A DNA stretch of 64,000 nt from positions 265,198 to 329,197 of the forward strand of contig NZ_NSKH01000024.1 in assembly GCF_003144095.1 (NCBI RefSeq), written 5' to 3'. The notes under the pieces were generated by a model that worked only from the letters and a program-made list of their open reading frames with translations, searched no databases and was not told where the DNA came from. Positions 61,679 to 64,000 of the stretch are shown piece after piece. The position numbers and the translations under genes are program-made. The stretch's first letter is position 1. Each line of letters begins with the position of its first letter. This stretch comes from Streptomyces sp. ICBB 8177 (lineage in GTDB: Bacteria; Actinomycetota; Actinomycetes; Streptomycetales; Streptomycetaceae).

Positions 61679-62527
61679 TCAGGCCGCGAGGGCCACGGCG
61701 GGCGGTCCGCGCCGGATCACCGTGTGCTGGAGCCCCGCGGAGCGCGCGCGGCGGGGGGCGTCCCCGGTGGCGCGGGCGCGCGTGGCCCGGCGTTCCGCGA
61801 ACAGGCACGCGAGCAGCACGGCCAGCGCGGCCGCGGCGGCGAACGCGTCGCGCAGCCGGGGCAGCGCGGCCCGCGCCCCGGCGGCACCGGAGGCGGCCAG
61901 CCGCACCAGGCGCCACAGCGCGGCCTCACCGCGCCGCAGCACCCAGCCGGCTATGACGGCGGCGGCCAGGTGGCCCAGCAGCATCGACGGCGTCCACATC
62001 CCGCACGCGAAGTGCGCGCCCGAACCTCCGGACGCCACCGACATCCACGGCATACCGGGCATGGCCGGGGGCGAGGGGAGCGCGGGCGCCGACGCCGGGT
62101 CGATCCCCGCCTGCCGCAGCAGCCGGGCCGCGTCACCGGGCGTGAGCCGCAGCCCCTGCGCGTGGCAGACCAACCGCACGGCCAGCGCCATCACCCGCTG
62201 CGACTGGCCCCCGCCCGCGCCGCCCGCGTTCGAGGCGCTCGCGGCGCACCACTGGCCGGCGCTGAAGAGCATGTGCAACGCCAGCTCGCCGACGAGCAGC
62301 AGCGCCGCGATCCCGGGCAGCGAGCGTTCCCGTCCGGCCAGCGAGGCGGCCACGGCGAACACCGCGGCCCAGCCGGCGAGCAGGGTCCACAGCGGTATCG
62401 GCCCGCCGGAGGCCATCGCGTGCCCGGCCGCGGACAGCGTGACGCAGACCGCGGCGAACACCGCGGCCCTCATCAGTCGCAGATCGGCGGCGGCGCGCGA
62501 GGGGGCAGACATGGCGGGCGTCATCAT
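61679..62527 (-). CDS. polytopic membrane protein of the copper locus
   Basis: A 282-residue integral membrane protein with about six hydrophobic segments (first at about 20-38 and 45-63). Potential metal ligands are frequent: GHAMASGG, ELALHMLFSAGQWCAA, LVCHAQGLRL and a Met/His-rich loop (MPGMPWMSVASGGSGAHFAC). It lies 140 bp upstream of ycnI on the same strand, and I recall such proteins beside YcnI in streptomycetes. Function unknown; copper transport or sensing is an inference from ligands and neighbours. Confidence 0.8.
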   Translation of the reverse strand: MMTPAMSAPSRAAADLRLMRAAVFAAVCVTLSAAGHAMASGGPIPLWTLLAGWAAVFAVAASLAGRERSLPGIAALLLVGELALHMLFSAGQWCAASASNAGGAGGGQSQRVMALAVRLVCHAQGLRLTPGDAARLLRQAGIDPASAPALPSPPAMPGMPWMSVASGGSGAHFACGMWTPSMLLGHLAAAVIAGWVLRRGEAALWRLVRLAASGAAGARAALPRLRDAFAAAAALAVLLACLFAERRATRARATGDAPRRARSAGLQHTVIRRGPPAVALAA

Positions 62528-62718
62528 CCCACCCGCCTCCGGTCCCCCTTACGGCAGGGTGCCCGGCTCGCGCGGGTGCGCGTGCGGTGTCCCTTTACTC
62601 CCGTACGCCGGGCCCACGCATCCGCCGAATGAGCGGCATCCCGTCAACACCACGCTTACCGGGTGGCCTTCGCGGCAATACGTAACCGTATGTCGAGCCT
62701 GGGTCGGGAGGCTGGAGC

Positions 62719-63165
62719 ATGAGCATCTGGTGGTCTCTGCACTTGCGGCGCGAGGCCGCGAGCGTGCCGCTCGCCCGCCGACTGCTGCTGGGCACCATGG
62801 AGACCGCGGGCGTCGACCCCGACATCTCCTACGACCTGTGCGTCGCCCTGTCCGAGGCGTGTGCCAACGCCGTGGAGCACGCGGGGACGAGCGGCGGCGA
62901 CTACCGCGTCACCGCGCACATCGAGGGCGACCGCTGCCGCATCGAGGTGACCGACTCCGGCCCCGGGTTCACCCCCGGCCTGGAGCGGCGTCCGGTGCGG
63001 GCGCTGCCCAGCAGGCCCCAGCAGGCCGAGCACGGCCGCGGGATGTTCCTCATCGAGGCGCTCGTGGACCACGTGCAGTTCCAGAACCGGCCGGGGCGCG
63101 GGGCGGTCGTGAGCTTCGACAAGGTCCTCAAGTGGCGCGACGGGGCGCTGCTGAAGGCGTCCTGA
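62719..63165 (+). CDS. RsbW-type ATP-binding anti-sigma-like protein
   Basis: A 148-residue single-domain GHKL ATPase of the HATPase_c_2 type common in streptomycetes. N box LCVALSEACANAVEHAG, G1 box VTDSGPGFTPG, G2 region EHGRGMFLIEALVDHVQF. These proteins bind sigma factors or phosphorylate antagonist proteins. GGGAGG precedes ATG 62719. It stands alone, without a sigma or antagonist gene beside it, and ends at a bidirectional terminator. Confidence 0.92.
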   Translation: MSIWWSLHLRREAASVPLARRLLLGTMETAGVDPDISYDLCVALSEACANAVEHAGTSGGDYRVTAHIEGDRCRIEVTDSGPGFTPGLERRPVRALPSRPQQAEHGRGMFLIEALVDHVQFQNRPGRGAVVSFDKVLKWRDGALLKAS

Positions 63166-63173
63166 CGCGCGGC

Positions 63174-63219
63174 GGGCCGGACCGCCCGACGCCCGAAGGC
63201 GGAGGTGGCGGTCCGGCCC
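63174..63219. terminator. bidirectional stem-loop terminator
   Basis: GGGCCGGACCGCC (63174-63186) pairs perfectly with GGCGGTCCGGCCC (63207-63219), between the convergent ATPase and aminopeptidase P genes. Confidence 0.75.
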
Positions 63220-63234
63220 GGAGGCGGTGCGGGC

Positions 63235-64000
63235 TCAGGCGCGCAGGTCGCGCATCCAGGCCTCGACGTCGGCGGAGCGGCGGGGCAGGGCGGCGGACAG
63301 ATTGCGGTTGCCGTCCTCGGTGACCAGGATGTCGTCCTCGATCCGCACGCCGATGCCGCGGTACTCGGCCGGGACGGTCAGGTCGTCGGCCTGGAAGTAC
63401 AGCCCCGGCTCGACGGTGAGGACCATGCCGGGCTCCAGGGTGCCGTCCACGTACGACTCGGTGCGCGCCTGGGCGCAGTCGTGGACGTCGAGGCCGAGCA
63501 TGTGGCCGGTGCCGTGCAGGGTCCAGCGGCGCTGGAGGCCGAGTTCCAGGACGCGCTCGACCGGGCCCTCGACCAGGCCCCACTCGACCAGACGGGTGGC
63601 GAGCACGCGCTGGGCGGCGTCGTGGAAGTCGCGGTACTTCGCGCCGGGGCGCACGGCGGCGATACCGGCCTCCTGCGCCTCGTACACCGCGTCGTAGATC
63701 CTGCGCTGGAGGTCGGTGTACGTACCGGAGACCGGCAGGGTGCGGGTGACGTCGGCGGTGTAGAGGGTGGTGGTCTCCACGCCCGCGTCCAGCAGGAGCA
63801 GTTCACCGGAGCGCACCGGGCCGTCGTTGCGCACCCAGTGCAGCGTGGTGGCGTGCGGGCCGGCGGCGCAGATGCTGCCGTAGCCGACGTCGTTGCCCTC
63901 GACGCGGGCGCGCAGGAAGAAGGTGCCCTCTATGTAGCGCTCGGAGGTGGCCTCGGCACGGTCCAGGACCTTCACCACGTCCTCGAAGCCGCGGACGGTG
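63235..64000 (-). CDS. pepP: Xaa-Pro aminopeptidase (aminopeptidase P), 3' part
   Basis: The C-terminal 254 residues of an M24B metallopeptidase, cut by the window end. All five metal ligands of the pita-bread fold are present: Asp in LLLDAGVETTT, Asp in TADVTRTLP, His in GTGHMLGLDVHD, Glu in TVEPGLYF and Glu in VRIEDDILV. It removes N-terminal residues preceding proline. The N-terminal creatinase-like domain lies outside the window. Confidence 0.95.
   Translation of the reverse strand, partial: TVRGFEDVVKVLDRAEATSERYIEGTFFLRARVEGNDVGYGSICAAGPHATTLHWVRNDGPVRSGELLLLDAGVETTTLYTADVTRTLPVSGTYTDLQRRIYDAVYEAQEAGIAAVRPGAKYRDFHDAAQRVLATRLVEWGLVEGPVERVLELGLQRRWTLHGTGHMLGLDVHDCAQARTESYVDGTLEPGMVLTVEPGLYFQADDLTVPAEYRGIGVRIEDDILVTEDGNRNLSAALPRRSADVEAWMRDLRA

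Overview
The window is high-GC DNA with strongly G/C-ending codons, GTG starts, SigE-family and anti-sigma-like regulators, F420-type oxidoreductases, a subtilisin-inhibitor (SSI) gene and DnaA boxes of the TTGTCCACA type. All of this points to Streptomyces or a close member of the Streptomycetaceae. Housekeeping genes (aspS, metG, serS, pheA, three tRNAs) place it in the chromosomal core, broken by accessory patches.

Layout. 0.2-6 kb: small membrane protein, PASTA-like protein, aldo/keto reductase, then a MarR / MFS-transporter / YceI module whose transporter carries three C-terminal carboxypeptidase-regulatory-like domains behind an in-frame internal Shine-Dalgarno and ATG. 6-14.4 kb: flavin/F420 enzyme, TetR, a probable four-gene operon (response regulator, sensor kinase, GT2-GtrA glycosyltransferase, GT39 membrane glycosyltransferase) and a divergent F420-dependent oxidoreductase. 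14.4-18.3 kb: initiator tRNA, a tiny zinc-ribbon protein overlapping a second small ORF, a small secreted protein, a terminator-ended non-coding stretch with two inverted DnaA boxes, a DUF1906 secreted hydrolase-like protein and a SigE-type sigma factor. 18.4-24.6 kb: acyl-CoA ligase, a giant PAS / degenerate-kinase / receiver protein and an SSI protease inhibitor. 24.9-27.5 kb: tRNA-Ser, tRNA-Arg with an integrase remnant, a small unknown gene and a frameshifted MFS transporter. 27.6-39 kb: thioredoxin-NHL protein, M18 aminopeptidase, acyl-CoA dehydrogenase, SseB-like protein, pirin, SpoIIE phosphatase, aspS.

39-50.4 kb is the accessory part: hydrolase/MarR pair, two methyltransferases, beta-lactamase-like protein with divergent LysR, and a TetR / xenobiotic acetyltransferase / macrolide glycosyltransferase set that looks like an antibiotic-inactivation cassette. 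Next come an XRE-DUF397 locus bracketed by two copies of one palindromic element, and a decayed galE. 50.4-56 kb returns to the core: metG, HAD phosphatase, serS, a 650-bp non-coding gap with a cluster of DnaA boxes, pheA. 56-62.5 kb is a copper-trafficking cluster (YcnI, Sco, ECuC, CopC-CopD, DyP peroxidase), followed by an anti-sigma-like ATPase and the 3' part of an aminopeptidase P gene cut by the window end.

The strongest leads are the DnaA-box cluster between serS and pheA, the paired palindromic elements around XRE-DUF397, the transporter fusion with its internal start, and the sensor protein that has lost its catalytic histidine. All functional calls come from reading the sequence; no database search was run.
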